Below, in pieces: positions 36,861-47,615 of a stretch of 64,000 bases of DNA; position 1 is the first letter of the stretch, and every line of letters starts with the position of its first letter. This DNA comes from Timema cristinae (Eukaryota > Arthropoda > Insecta > Phasmatodea > Timematidae). The notes under the pieces are model-generated. The model did no database searches, was not told the DNA's origin, and saw only the letters and a list, made by a program, of their open reading frames with translations. The position numbers and the translations under genes are program-made. The stretch lies in the NCBI GenBank assembly GCA_039000515.1, contig JBCFYV010009882.1, forward strand, positions 56,967,277 through 57,031,276. The letters run 5' to 3'.

Positions 36861-37559
36861 ACAAGAGGAGGACCACACTTGAATAACCCAAGGAACAAAG
36901 GACATATTATAAAATAAATCTATAATGTACAAAAGCCTACAAAAGCTGTTGATCTCTTAGTAAACTTGTGACTCGTTCTTGAATATAAATATGAAGTTCG
37001 TGTTGGGTAAGTTTTTGGAGTATGGATGGGTATGTATAATGCCCAAGCCTGAAATTGCCAATGTACGCAAGACACAGCAAATACGGAAGATTAATGTAAA
37101 TAAATATGCGGTTAAACGTAATTTCCCTTTCCTATGGCTATAATAGTGAAATTTCCATCCGATACTAGAGTCTAAATTGCAGTTGAACTAATCCAGTGAA
37201 ACTTAATTCACAATGTGTACTAAGGTTTAGGAGACAAAAAAAAACATTAATTAAATCACAAACACAATCAATATTAAAAGTGGACACCAAACACGGATTA
37301 TATAGACACAAAACTAAACGTTGTGTGAGCTCCCGCAATGATGAAACTCGATGCAAAGTTCGATGCGAACTGACTGCCTTAAATGAACAGCTGAATGTTT
37401 AATACAACAAGATGGTGAGGAGGGAAATAGTAGGGGGAGGTTTCCACAATTAATATCAACAACAAACACATCCACTAGCATCTTCTATAACTAATTAAGA
37501 AGAGCACAGCACTATTGGTTTTTTAAATAGTAACCCACATTACCTTAATTCACACACAT
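36861..37559. other. Unassigned; anonymous overlapping ORFs
   Basis: Open frames of 63 and 68 codons overlap on opposite strands at 37165-37402. Neither has a motif I know. Confidence 0.35.
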
Positions 37560-38460
37560 CATTTTTATTATCTTCAAATTTTAAGACGAATATGGTTATC
37601 TAGAGTTTTACTTCCACTTGCATACAAAAATTAAATTTTCCACTGCGCCTATAATGTATGTTTTCTATCCTTACACACTTCCGCTTGTTTCCCAAGGTCT
37701 CAATTAAAAATCAACAGTTTCATCTGGAATTTTATATTTACCTGCATGCCAATTTCTTTTTTTCCAAAACAGTGGGAAGTAGTTATTCAATATTAAAGTT
37801 TGAAAATTTAAAACCCTCCAATACCTTTTTATAATTAATCTTAGAAATCTCAAATCTAATATTTAACTGGCTATCTGGAGTTCTTTCTTTACTTTCCTGC
37901 CAAATATTAATTTTAAGCCTCATCTAAGAATATATTTTTACAACAATAGGCCCCCATTTCCTAGAGCATTATTTCAAAACTTACTAAATTTAGATTTGTT
38001 TGGTTTATAGGTGCAATTTTGCTACCTTCCTGCAAAGTCAATTTTCAAGATTTCAGGCCAAGAGTTTGGGTAAATGTGGTGATGAGTGAGTAAGTCCGAT
38101 AACTTTCTGCCCCTTGCCACACTTATATGGGATGAAATTTGAAAGCTCCTTAAAATATCTCACCCAAATCTAGAAAGGACTCTAATTTTAATTTCAATTC
38201 TTTATGTTCGTTGAATACAAATTAATTAGTGATCTTTGAAATCTCATTTTTTATCCCTTATATAGCAAATTTTTATAAACCCACGTCTTATATTTTTCTT
38301 ATGGCATAAAATAAATCTTTGTGGCATATTTCAAATTTCTAAGCCCATGGTTTGAGGAAATACGGGGATGAGTGAGTGAGTGAGTGTGTTTTGCCTTTTG
38401 TATATGTAAACTATAATTTTCCCGCGGCTTTGCTCGCATTTAGCAATATCAAAAAAATTG
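37560..38460 (-). repeat. Diverged satellite-like block ending at a CCCGCGGCTTTGCTCGC motif
   Basis: Reverse-orientation satellite phrases such as 'tttcctgccaaatattaatttt' in part and 'ccttaaaatatctcaccc' continue to a GAGT tetranucleotide run (about 38369-38386). They end at CCCGCGGCTTTGCTCGCA (38421-38438), a terminus seen in many arthropod dispersed repeats. Related motifs occur at about 40729, 44458 and, on the minus strand, 58262. Confidence 0.5.
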
Positions 38461-38626
38461 ACAAAGTCAAATGCTAGAAAATAATAAAACATAGTCGAGA
38501 GTCATATTTATTTTTCCTTACGAAAATTTACACAGAAAAATTAAGTACACCCAATACCTTCACCCTCCACACAGCAGAACATAGAACGTATTTATTACAT
38601 ATCAGAAATACCAGCCTGAAATTCTA

Positions 38627-38930
38627 TCACTTCTTACAACTGTTTTTTCTCGACACTACTTTGCTTGCTGATGAGAGAGCAATAAGCTTATCCTGTATTC
38701 TGAAAAAATAGGTGAAAATCCAAATAAATCCTATCTCGACCCGATGAGTAATTTTTGAGCTTACTGGCATCCAACAAACGGAAATACCGACAAACATTCT
38801 AAAAATTGATGATTTGGTATCCTTATCGTTAATTATACTACACATAAAAAAGATAAATATCTTCAAAATTCGAAAGCTGGTGTGCCCGATCCTGCCACGG
38901 TAACAATTTACAGTAACTTTGTTCATATTT
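38627..38930 (-). repeat. Dispersed retroelement-like segment
   Basis: 'ctcgacactactttgcttg', 'tctgaaaaaataggtg' and 'gatgagtaatttttgagc' align in order with 53945-54085. The last phrase resembles the 'cagtagtttttgag' tail at 7395. A 99-codon minus ORF covers it but has no recognised domain. Confidence 0.5.
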
Positions 38931-39809
38931 AGTATATAAAATTAACTACGGTTGAAAGTAACCTGGTATTAAATTATGTTTAAATATTAATATTGTATTG
39001 TTTTAAATTTTGCTATTGTGCTAAAAAACATAAGAAATAGTCTGAATAAAATACAATGTCAAAATAGATATATAATTTCAACATGTGCTCAAAGCCATAA
39101 ATCCTACACAATCCTTAAATATATTTTCTGCTGGTGCTAGTAAAGAGATAAAGATGAGTGGCAAGGAAAATATATTTGGTTGTCGAACAGTTAAAATAGA
39201 TTAAAGTTGCACTTTACTGTAAAGGTTTTCAATTTAGAAAAGGAATTATACATGTTCAACGTTTCTGGTACAAACCGATCCGTTATTTAAAATCCGCCAT
39301 ATTCAAAATTTAAATTTTTAGAATTTTCTAAAGAACATTATAATAAAACCTATCGGAATATTAAGTTTTAAATGTATAAGATATTTAGAATTATTATTTG
39401 ATCAAATCATGTTGCTTAACATATTATATGAAAACTATATCAAATTAGGATGTTCAACAATCAACTGCACTATTTATATTTTCTTCTACAATATTAATAT
39501 AACCTTGACAATCCCAAAACAAATATATCAACTACTAAACTTTTAAAACAAGATTTTCAAATAAGCATTAATCAGCATATAAACAGTGTGCAAAAAGAAT
39601 GGTATCTAAATAGAAGGCAATACTTGCCTAATAGGTGTGAAAATAAATTATACACATGCTTACAAAAACACATTGTAAAAAAGTGTATCACTGTTTAATA
39701 AAGAACATAAATAAACTAATGGACTACTAAACTTAAAGATTGATGCCTGTAAAATACAATAATCCACCACAGCAAAAAAAAAAAAAAAAAATCATAATAC
39801 ATTGTGAAA
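38931..39809. other. No gene; A17 run
   Basis: AT-rich. An A run at about 39774-39790 could be a retrotransposon poly(A) tail, but no body was recognised before it. Confidence 0.4.
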
Positions 39810-40560
39810 ATTTGATTCCCCTATTTCTTGGCTAACCTTTCAAATTTAATTTTGCACTATTCTAAGATTGTATATAGTTGTCTTTGTGGATGATTGCAAA
39901 TATTTTAATTTTCTACCACAGAAAAAATGTGTTACCACAATTAATTTTGAAATTCTATACACATCAATTTTAAAACCCCCTAACCTATTTTCCTATTGTA
40001 AATAAAATTCTTCTATACTATTTTAGTGCATATACCTTCCTAGTAAATTTGAATATTTAACCACACCAAAATGTTTATTTTATTAAGAATTTTAAATCTG
40101 CACTCCCTTATTTACCCAGTTCCTCCATTTCACTAACCCTTATTTGGAAATTATAAAGGTTCGAACGTATATTATGGTCATTTCTGTTCGTCCCTCTATA
40201 GGATTGTAAATATTTAAATTTTTACCTCAAGTGAAAAGTTTTATTCTATAGATTTAGAAAATTGTATGGACGCCCATTTTCCGGTAATTGATTTTGAAAT
40301 TTAAGTTTTTTCAATGTGTTTGGAGTAGGCAAGTTATTTTGATATGTGTATGACCATTTTAAATCTTCTACAACTGTGAATAATAATATTTCTTAATTTT
40401 GGTACATTTAAAAATCCCTCATTTCAAAAATTTCTACCTAGAAATTTTCAATATTTAAGAACTTTTGAGGTATTTGAAGTAATCCCATTCAATTCCTGGG
40501 CTCCAATAACTTTCTTTGTCTCCTAAAATTATAGTTTTTGAGAACAAGTTACAAGCTGAC
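39810..40560 (-). repeat. Diverged satellite-like block, reverse orientation
   Basis: 'taattttctaccacaga', 'aatttttacctcaagtg' and 'aaatcttctacaactgtg' recur as complements of the GTGGTAGAGAATT anchor of the forward block. Confidence 0.5.
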
Positions 40561-40589
40561 AAACAACATTTAATTTGTATTTATTAATA

Positions 40590-40760
40590 CAATTTAAGAT
40601 TTATTAATCTCTTGTTGTTGGAGTTATAGCGATTATACATATACATACAAACACACAGACACACATGGATATAAACATTAAAAAAACAATATTTATACAT
40701 CCTATATTATTTATATGACTAGCATAGAAGTACCCTGCGGTTCCCAGGAGAAAAAATTTT
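40590..40760. repeat. Retroelement-like boundary
   Basis: 'catacaaacacacagacacac' (part) followed by 'atgactagcatagaagtac' and a CCTGCGG motif has the look of one dispersed repeat ending and another beginning. Confidence 0.35.
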
Positions 40761-41799
40761 AGCGTAAAAGGGTGGATAGAATAATAAATGCAAAATGATC
40801 AAAACAGTTAAAAGTAAGTATAATCAAAACAACTTTTATTAAATGGAAATGGAGTAAAAGCGTATAACGGATTAAAAGGGTAAAAGGGAAATCAGGGAAA
40901 AAAAGGGCAAACATTTTAATACCTTAGAGTAAGAATGTTAGAAAGTTGTAAATGGGTGTAAAATATGCAAAAAATATGACAAAATATTAATGATTAAATC
41001 GAATCAAAATTATTTTATATTTCGACACCGCATTTAACTCATCTATTTATACTCGTATATATCTTAAATTTCAGCAGGTTAATCGATATAGTGGTTTGAG
41101 CTTGATTGAGGAATCAACCATCAACATTTAACAACTCGTTTTTATATAATTAGATCGATAAAAGTAAAAGATAAGGGCACATCGGTTATTTTTTTAAATA
41201 ATTATGTAAAGCTTAGTAATTTCATGGTTCTTAATTTATAATCCTTCCACAAGAGCCTTCACGCAGTCTAATACTTCAGGCTCACAATATGTGTAGTAAC
41301 AAAAATTAAGGTTTCCCAAAGAACGTGTTTAATACCAAGTTTACTCTTTCTGTGTTTCTTGGTTCTTTAGCAACCCGAATAGTTAATCAGAATATCTAAT
41401 TGGTCTAAATCACAATGAGTGTAAGAAAATGGAGTTCAAGCATTACATCCTAAAGATTTTCCTAACAACTTATTTAAAGATTAAAATTGTTTTAAGACTT
41501 ACTTCCCATTAGACCTCAGAAAAGTGCCAACTTTTTTAATTTGCTTGGCTTTAAAACTACACACACTGCAGGTCACTTAGTTTAAGGCGTCAAAATTTCA
41601 ATATACTATCAACTCCTATTACAATGAACTACTACGGACCCATATATTTGGTTCACAAGTCCAAATTCGTTGAAACCGAAATGTGTTTACACTTAACAAT
41701 AGGCTAGAGACGTAGAGACAAACAAAATAAAACATCACATACAGATTACATTTTATTGAAATATATTAGCTAACATTTAAATATCGTTTATGTGCTGTT
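40761..41799. other. No recognised feature
   Basis: AT-rich, no notable frame. Confidence 0.4.
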
Positions 41800-42540
41800 G
41801 TTTTTTGTGTGGAGAGAGGGGATTGGATGTAGCACTGGGTTGAGGGTTAAAGGAAGCTCAAGGGTTTGAGTTGAGCTCTTCCTTGTTTTTAACTGTCCTG
41901 AGCCGGACGGGACAAGTGGCTCCCCTTCTCTGACTGGGGTATGTTCGTCACCCGGTAATCCTGGCAAAGTGCCTCCTCGTGGCTACCCCTGGGTAAAATC
42001 TGGAGGGTCTAACTCAAAGAGTGGCTAAATATCCATCGAGATCTCTGTGGGAATGAATGGATGGGGGGGGGGGAAGTTCCCCCCTTAATTACCTCATACT
42101 AACCGGTTGGTATTTAGTACCCTCCGGGAAAGCTGGTCAGGCCACTTCCACGAGGTCCCCACTGAGTAACTCATGTTGAAAGTTCCTTGGAATGATTCCT
42201 TAGGCAAGGCACCTGACCTCCTGCGAGGGAAAAACACCCTTACGTGAGAGTACAGCACTCATGGAAGGATGAACCAACTGTCACTATCGAGGGAAGCAGG
42301 CCTAGACGGAGGGCTTTTCCCAGATGTCCGGTGATGACAGGTTTTAAGGCAGACATGCGTTAGGGATCACTAAATTGATCACTGCGCTCGTAATTTACGT
42401 GTGGCTACGTTAAAAATATACAGCTATGATGAATCAGAGGAGCCTCGTAAGAGGTGACTTTTCCGCAGACAAGTGGCTTCAGAACCCTGACATGGCAGGT
42501 GTGTTTCCACCCTTGAAAAGTCTCTGGCTTATATAAGGAG
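41800..42540. other. GC-rich block without ORF
   Basis: The most GC-rich long segment of the window, with sharp edges and no long open frame on either strand. It includes 'gcctcctcgtggctaccc', 'accctccgggaaagctgg' and a G11 run (42063-42073). It could be the noncoding 5' region of a retroelement, a structured RNA, or the first noncoding part of a gene. I could not decide. Confidence 0.45.
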
Positions 42541-42849
42541 TCAGAACAGTGACGTAAGGTGCTCTATAAGGTTGCTTTTTGTATGTCGTCTCAATTAATA
42601 TTTTCTATTCATCCTTCTCAATATAATGCATTTTTCAACACTCTATTCAAATTGTACATATATTCAACAAAACTTAGAAATGGACTGAAATTTCGCAAAA
42701 CCTCTTTCATTGTTGGAACACTTTCTGTTCTCTCGTCTTAATCATCTTCAATATATTTTAGTACAGTGTTGAAACCACATTTCACAGCCTCAATGGTAGC
42801 TTCAACTCATGATATTTAATTTGTTATAAGTCCATACTTCTGATTTATT

Positions 42850-43045
42850 TGGTGGCCGAATGTTCTTGGGCATCACTCTCTAAATATACTTTACTGCTGT
42901 TGACGGGAAGGTCACGGTTTGAATCTAGGCTGGGTTTTCTGTGGTTGTTTTTTCTTAGGTAGTTTTTCACTCTCCCTTTACGATAATATGTCTACATTTT
43001 CTCAATAATCTAGAATTCATAATCTTTGACAAACTAGCATAATTA
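42850..43045 (+). mobile_element. S2 SINE, left part, split by a hairpin insertion
   Basis: Plus-strand S2 copy. The head reads GGTGGCCGAATGTTCTTGG (A-box-like, about 42852), then GGTTTGAATCTAGG (B-box-like, about 42917) and the body 'gtagtttttcactctccc'. The right part resumes at 43496 with 'actagcttaattagtaag' and the tail 'cgtgtagtaagacgatgtgc'. Confidence 0.7.
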
Positions 43046-43495
43046 TATTATATTCAGAAGATGTTATAGGAAAGGTGGATAAAAACATATAAAAGGGGAC
43101 GAGCACATAATGGCTTTTACAATGAAATAAGAACACAGTTCACAATTTACATTGCTGCCATTGGACAAAGAGGTAATGGTTGACTCATAAAGAAAATCAA
43201 TCGTCACCGCCCAATCTCCCGACCTAGGTTTCATTCTATCAGAACTTCTCCCTTATGAGTTGCCATAGAATGAAACCTAGATCGGGGGATTGGGTGGTGA
43301 CGATCGATTTTCTTTAAGAGGCAACCATTACCTCTTTGTCCAATGGAAGCAATACAAATTGTGAACTGTGTTCTTCTTTTCATTATAAAACCCATATTGT
43401 GCTCGTCCTCTTTTATATGTTTCAGTCTATCTTTTTTATACCTTCTTCCAAATATAATACAATTACCTCATAAAGGTAAAAGAGGTTCTTCTTAC
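43046..43495. mobile_element. Hairpin (foldback) insertion within an S2 SINE
   Basis: Nearly all of this insertion is one long palindrome. The left arm, about 43043-43240, is the reverse complement of about 43265-43463. Examples are 'cacagttcacaattt' against 'aaattgtgaactgtg' and 'cattggacaaagaggtaatgg' in part. The loop is about 24 nt (43241-43264). The SINE target is duplicated: ACTAGCATAATTA (43033-43045) and ACTAGCTTAATTA (43496-43508), one mismatch in 13. No protein is encoded. Transcribed, it would form a stem of nearly 200 bp. The last ~30 bp of the insertion is not paired. Confidence 0.8.
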
Positions 43496-43552
43496 ACTAG
43501 CTTAATTAGTAAGTAAGCATACATCCCAAACGTGTAGTAAGACGATGTGCTA
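43496..43552 (+). mobile_element. S2 SINE, right part with tail
   Basis: Continuation of the copy starting at 42850. The tail CAAACGTGTAGTAAGACG corresponds to ACCCGAACGGGTAGTAAGACG of well-kept copies. Confidence 0.65.
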
Positions 43553-43811
43553 AGAACAACAACCAAATTTCAACATCAAAAGTCACCCATTAAGTAGCTA
43601 AACCAGCGTGCCGTAAATTGTCTGAATAGTGGCTGTTTCCAAACTCCTTCACATCAGATCGGCAATAGATATAGAATAACAAAAGATGGCCGGTCATTTC
43701 TTTGCTTCAACCGCTGTATTCTAAGTCGATAGGCTGGGGTAAAGTGGCGATCTGCATTAAGGTCTCAATATAGGTAAAGTACATAAGTATATTAATAAAA
43801 TGCCTTTAGTT
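43553..43811. other. No recognised feature
   Basis: Short unassigned spacer. Confidence 0.35.
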
Positions 43812-43993
43812 CCCATCATATGGGCGGGTACCCGTCATTTGGCCTAAAAGGCATTTGGCCTAAAGTGTAGGCTAAACGACTTTAGGCCAAATGCCTTTTA
43901 GGCCAAATGCCTTTTAGGCCAAATGACTTTAGGCCAAATGCCTTTTAGGCCAAATGCCTTTAGGCCAAACGACTTTAGGCCAAATGACTTTTT
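43812..43993. repeat. TTTAGGCCAAATGCC minisatellite with palindromic cap
   Basis: About ten 14-16-bp units of TTTAGGCCAAATGCC/GACT. The first units (43835-43862) are in reverse orientation (GGCCTAAAAGGCATTT) and the rest are forward, so the array folds on itself. It is preceded by a cap with two palindromes, CCCATCATATGGG (43812-43824) and CGGGTACCCG (43825-43834). The same unit and a similar cap occur at 52990-53219. Confidence 0.9.
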
Positions 43994-44512
43994 GTAAAGT
44001 TAATTTTTAGACCATTTATTAAAATATGTTTTGCTGTCTCCGGAAACATTCTTTATGATTTGTAGTGATGCAAATAGATTGCGAGGTGTGTGGTGTTTAG
44101 TTAAATAGTATATACTACCGTTTCAAAATATATAAGTCTTTTCTCAACTTACTACTTTCCAAGGTATAGCAGCACGTCCATTAACCTGTAGTACCACTTT
44201 TGTATGTTGAACTTTTTACATTGCCAAGGTTTTGTACTAGTTTTTGTACAGTTTTGTACCCGTTCCCTTTTTTTATTAATTAGCACATACATGTGGTTAC
44301 AAAATTTTAATAATTTTGTTTTATTTTGAATTTTGAATTTTTTTTAAATGCTAAAGTATATTTTATCAGTCTTTCTAAGTATTATTGTTGATTAATTTTG
44401 CTAAATGAGTTAATCAATAATTCATTTTTTTATAATCATATTAACTTACTCGAGTTTGCCCACGGCTTCGCTCACATTTAAGTTGGGTAAATTATCTTAT
44501 TTTTAGCAAATC
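43994..44512. other. AT-rich, with a CCCACGGCTTCGCTCAC motif
   Basis: The only landmark is the arthropod-repeat-type motif at 44459-44475. The hAT MITE that follows lies immediately downstream of it. Confidence 0.45.
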
Positions 44513-44520
44513 ATTTAAAC

Positions 44521-44850
44521 CAGGTTTTCTCAAACTCTATGCTCTTGAGCCTTATATGAACATTAAAAGTAATTGTTAAGACTCTTATTCTTAAAATAAA
44601 ATAACTTTTTTACGTTAAAATACAAAAATGAGACATTTATTATTTAATTGATTTCTTTATTTTCTGATAAGATCTTTTAGAAGTTTATTAAAAATAGTAA
44701 AGTTTTGTAAGATATTAATTAATTTTATTGCTTCATAGGCCAAACAGAATATTTTTTTTAGTCAATCATAACTTAGCAAGTCGAAGGAAGTGAAAGATTG
44801 GTTCACCCCTATCTGAAATCCCTTCGTGCCTCGCAGTTTGAGAAACCCTG
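44521..44850. mobile_element. hAT-like MITE (330 bp)
   Basis: Left end CAGGTTTTCTCAAACT; right end, read on the other strand, CAGGGTTTCTCAAACT. These are 15/16 identical and match the CAGGGGTTCTCAAACTT-type ends typical of hAT transposons. The 8-bp flanks ATTTAAAC (44513-44520) and ATCTAAAC (44851-44858) differ at one base and fit the 8-bp duplication of hATs. No transposase inside, so non-autonomous. Confidence 0.85.
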
Positions 44851-44858
44851 ATCTAAAC

Positions 44859-45129
44859 TACCAAAAATACAATTTCAGACACGTATGAGGCGAGAAATTT
44901 GTATGTTGATGAAGCCACAAATTAACTACTACCTATAAGAAGTAAAATCTATTATATATATATGCAGTCTTTGCATCAATATTTGCTTGCTTACGTGGAG
45001 AAATTATTGAAATGAACACCAAAAGAAATAGTTTAAATTTACTAACTAAAGATGAATTAATTTGAAAGAATCACACTAGTACTAAGAACCTCAGCTTATC
45101 AAATAAATTGTTCTGTTAGTAATTATTTC
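44859..45129. other. No recognised feature
   Basis: AT-rich spacer, probably the continuation of the repeat into which the MITE jumped. Confidence 0.3.
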
Positions 45130-45560
45130 TATTGGTTTTTGAAAATTTTTCCTTCTCCTCCCCAATCATAATTTCTCTAACTCCCATTTAAACACATATT
45201 TTGAAGATAACTTTCTTTATCTATAGTTGTACTTCTACCTGCCAGCCAAATTTCGATTTTCAACTATAGATAAAAGGTTTTTTATAATTCCCCCGCCCCT
45301 CCCTTGATTTCATGGTGTTACATTTTAAAATGTTCAGACTTATTAGTTATTTGGAGTGGTGCATTTACGGGCATGCCAAAATTCGATTTTTAACGACACT
45401 GCACTGAGATGTAGTAGTTTCTATTAATTTTGTAGATTTTGGACCCCTTATTCCCCAACCACTTTTTGAAATTTAGAGTCCAATGTTATTTTGGCTATCT
45501 GGAATTTGATTTATCTTTATTTATCATTCAAAATTTTATTTTTTTCTTAATCTCAAAAAG
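45130..45560 (-). repeat. Diverged satellite-like block, reverse orientation
   Basis: 'acttctacctgccagccaa', 'attcccccgcccctcc' and 'ggcatgccaaaattcg' follow the reverse-orientation satellite seen at 37.6 and 39.8 kb. Confidence 0.45.
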
Positions 45561-45616
45561 TTTTTTTCTCAATTATACTCCATCAGCACTATTTCTCAGA
45601 ATGCAATTTTAAATAA

Positions 45617-45661
45617 TAATTATAATAATAATAATAATAATTATTATTATTATTATTATTA
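45617..45661. repeat. Palindromic (AAT)n-(ATT)n microsatellite
   Basis: A run of AAT units flips to ATT units midway, giving a perfect hairpin. It is the same trinucleotide as SINE tails, but no SINE body is attached. Confidence 0.85.
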
Positions 45662-45824
45662 TGTAAATGTCTATTTGTATTGTTTCCCGTACCTAATTAA
45701 TAAATTTAAATTCTTTACAATACAGAGAAGTAATTAAATATATTAGTTTTGAAAATGTTGACCTCCAAGCTCCCCTTCCTCCTGCTATTACTCAACTCAC
45801 TGAGAAATTTCAAATTTTAAGATT

Positions 45825-46021
45825 TATTTGGTCATCTTGATGGGCCCTTCCTTATACTAAAGCTACTAGAGTTGTAGGGAAGGCTCGTTCACTTTACCGG
45901 CCAGCATTCAGCTCTACCCTAACACGCAGCGCTGCTGTAACGTCTGCTCGTGAACTAGCCAAGCTTGCTTCTGTTCAGATCATGTGACTTTGCAGTGCCG
46001 CACTTTTTATTATTATTATTA
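45825..46021. other. GC-richer segment upstream of SINE and THAP fragment
   Basis: 45870-46000 contains 'aacacgcagcgctgctgtaa', strongly self-complementary. No long frame. It may be the 5' flank of the element or gene carrying the THAP-like domain. Confidence 0.35.
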
Positions 46022-46268
46022 TTTAGCACCACGTCTTACTACCCGTTCGGGTTATACGCCTAAGTACTAATTACGCTAATGGATTAGGAATTGGGAAGGT
46101 TGAATTAGTGGAAGTGAACCCGCCTTTGCGTGGAAGGAGAGTGGAAAACCAATGAGGAAAAACCACCCCCAGTTCACCCAACCGAGATTTAAACCTTGAT
46201 CTCCCCATCCTCAGCAGTAGATCTCAACACGACTAGCGCGTCAGCTATCCACGCCACCGAGGCGGGTG
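46022..46268 (-). mobile_element. S2 SINE, nearly full length
   Basis: Reference-quality copy on the minus strand. The tail is GTAGTAAGACGTGGTGCTAA plus TAA repeats (TTA on the plus strand, 46007-46024), then the body, a B-box-like GGTTTAAATCTC and a head near 'ggtggcgtggatagctg'. No clear target duplication. Confidence 0.8.
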
Positions 46269-46317
46269 CGCTCGTTACTAACTTCTTATTTATGTCAAGT
46301 ATGCTTCCAAAGTCAAT

Positions 46318-46620
46318 GTGAATAGTAAATGTTTGTATGTTTATAGTAAGCTTTTTTATTATTTATGCGTGAAGGGTTACGAAAAGTGTCATACCGATAT
46401 TAAAAAAATTCCGGGTAAGCGTTGTACCGGGTTCGTATGCAATAAAAGTAATCTAAGAGATATGGTGTTATACACTATGACTTCCCTAAATATTCTGATG
46501 TCAGATGAAGATGTATTCCCTTCTGAACGAAATGGTAAATGGAGTCATGATTCGTATTTTATTTGCTCAGAACATTTTTTCACCTGATGAATATGAACAA
46601 GACCTTCAGCCCTAACTGCT
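46318..46620 (+). pseudogene. THAP-like zinc-finger domain, frameshifted
   Basis: An 89-codon plus-strand frame carries C-T-G-F-V-C-N, a 41-residue stretch with FP near its middle, then YFICSEHF. Cys-x4-Cys followed about 40 residues later by Cys-x2-His is the C2CH spacing of THAP DNA-binding domains, found in P-element-type transposases and host proteins. The frame stops straight after SEHFFT. Skipping one T of the run at 46575-46580 restores a SPDEYEQD-like ending, as expected after SEHF in this family. No AVPTIF box and no downstream transposase domain were identified. The Met used lies farther upstream of the first Cys than usual, so the true N-terminus is unknown. Confidence 0.55.
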
Positions 46621-47454
46621 GTACTTTCCTTAAAAAAGCAAATTAAAATCGCCCTTATTTGTGATGTCTCCGAAAATGTTATCCAAGGGGAAAATATATC
46701 ACCCGTGAATCTAGGCATTGTATTAGATTTACGAAACAAATAGTAAGTGGTTTCATGGCGTGTAAACATGTCACCCCCAATAGTTTTACTTTATGGAAAT
46801 GTCCCCGTCTATAGTGAATTTAATGATTTGTTTAAATAGTTTACTTAACTGCAAGATTTCACATATGCATTTTATAACCTTATTAAACCAATCGATCTTG
46901 CTTCATTAATGTGGACAGTAGTCTGTAAGAAAAATCTCCCCATGCAAGGTGGGTATAGTTTTATGCTATCCGTACCATCTTAAAACATACTCTAGAAACA
47001 TTATTTCTAAATTTAATAAATCACGTGGCTGTATGACACACATAAATATGTTTTTTACAAGAACATAGTTTATTGTAGTAGATGAACAAATGTATATAGT
47101 ACGCAAGTTAATGAAAGAATTAAGGTATTTGGTGACGTAAATGTTCACTTAAATTATGTGTTAGCTTTTCAATATAAATTTAATAACCCTCTTTTAAGTA
47201 GGCCTATTCATAAACCAATTTGTAGTATAGTGAAAATCTTGAATTTATATTAATGTTCAACTGAGTGTGTCAAACTATATATTTAAAGGGTAAATTTAGA
47301 TTCAGCTACATTTGTGTTATATAAGTTGGTAATAATATATGCCCCCCTCAAAGTTGGAGATAATATGTGTGTCCTCCACCTATATCCCCCACCCGCCCCC
47401 CCCCCTCCCTCAGTTGGAAATAAAGTTGTCCTCTAAGATTGAAGTTCATCCCAG
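46621..47454. other. No recognised feature; C10 run
   Basis: No transposase or host-gene motif follows the THAP-like fragment. A C10 run lies at 47396-47405. Confidence 0.45.
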
Positions 47455-47615
47455 CCGGGTGTAACAAGGGTATTTTTCCCTAAAATGGTTCCCCACTCTC
47501 AATATACGCAAATGTAGGTACATTCAATCTAAAATGTCACCTTCCTCATTCCTGGTTCATTAGGGTAAATTGATGTATGTGTACAACTCAAACGGGTAGT
47601 AAGTCACAATGAAAA
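47455..47615 (+). mobile_element. S2 SINE fragment, plus orientation
   Basis: 'tccctaaaatggttcccc', 'aatatacgcaaatgtagg' and 'caactcaaacgggtagtaag' follow the S2 order to the tail. The head is missing or decayed. Confidence 0.65.
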
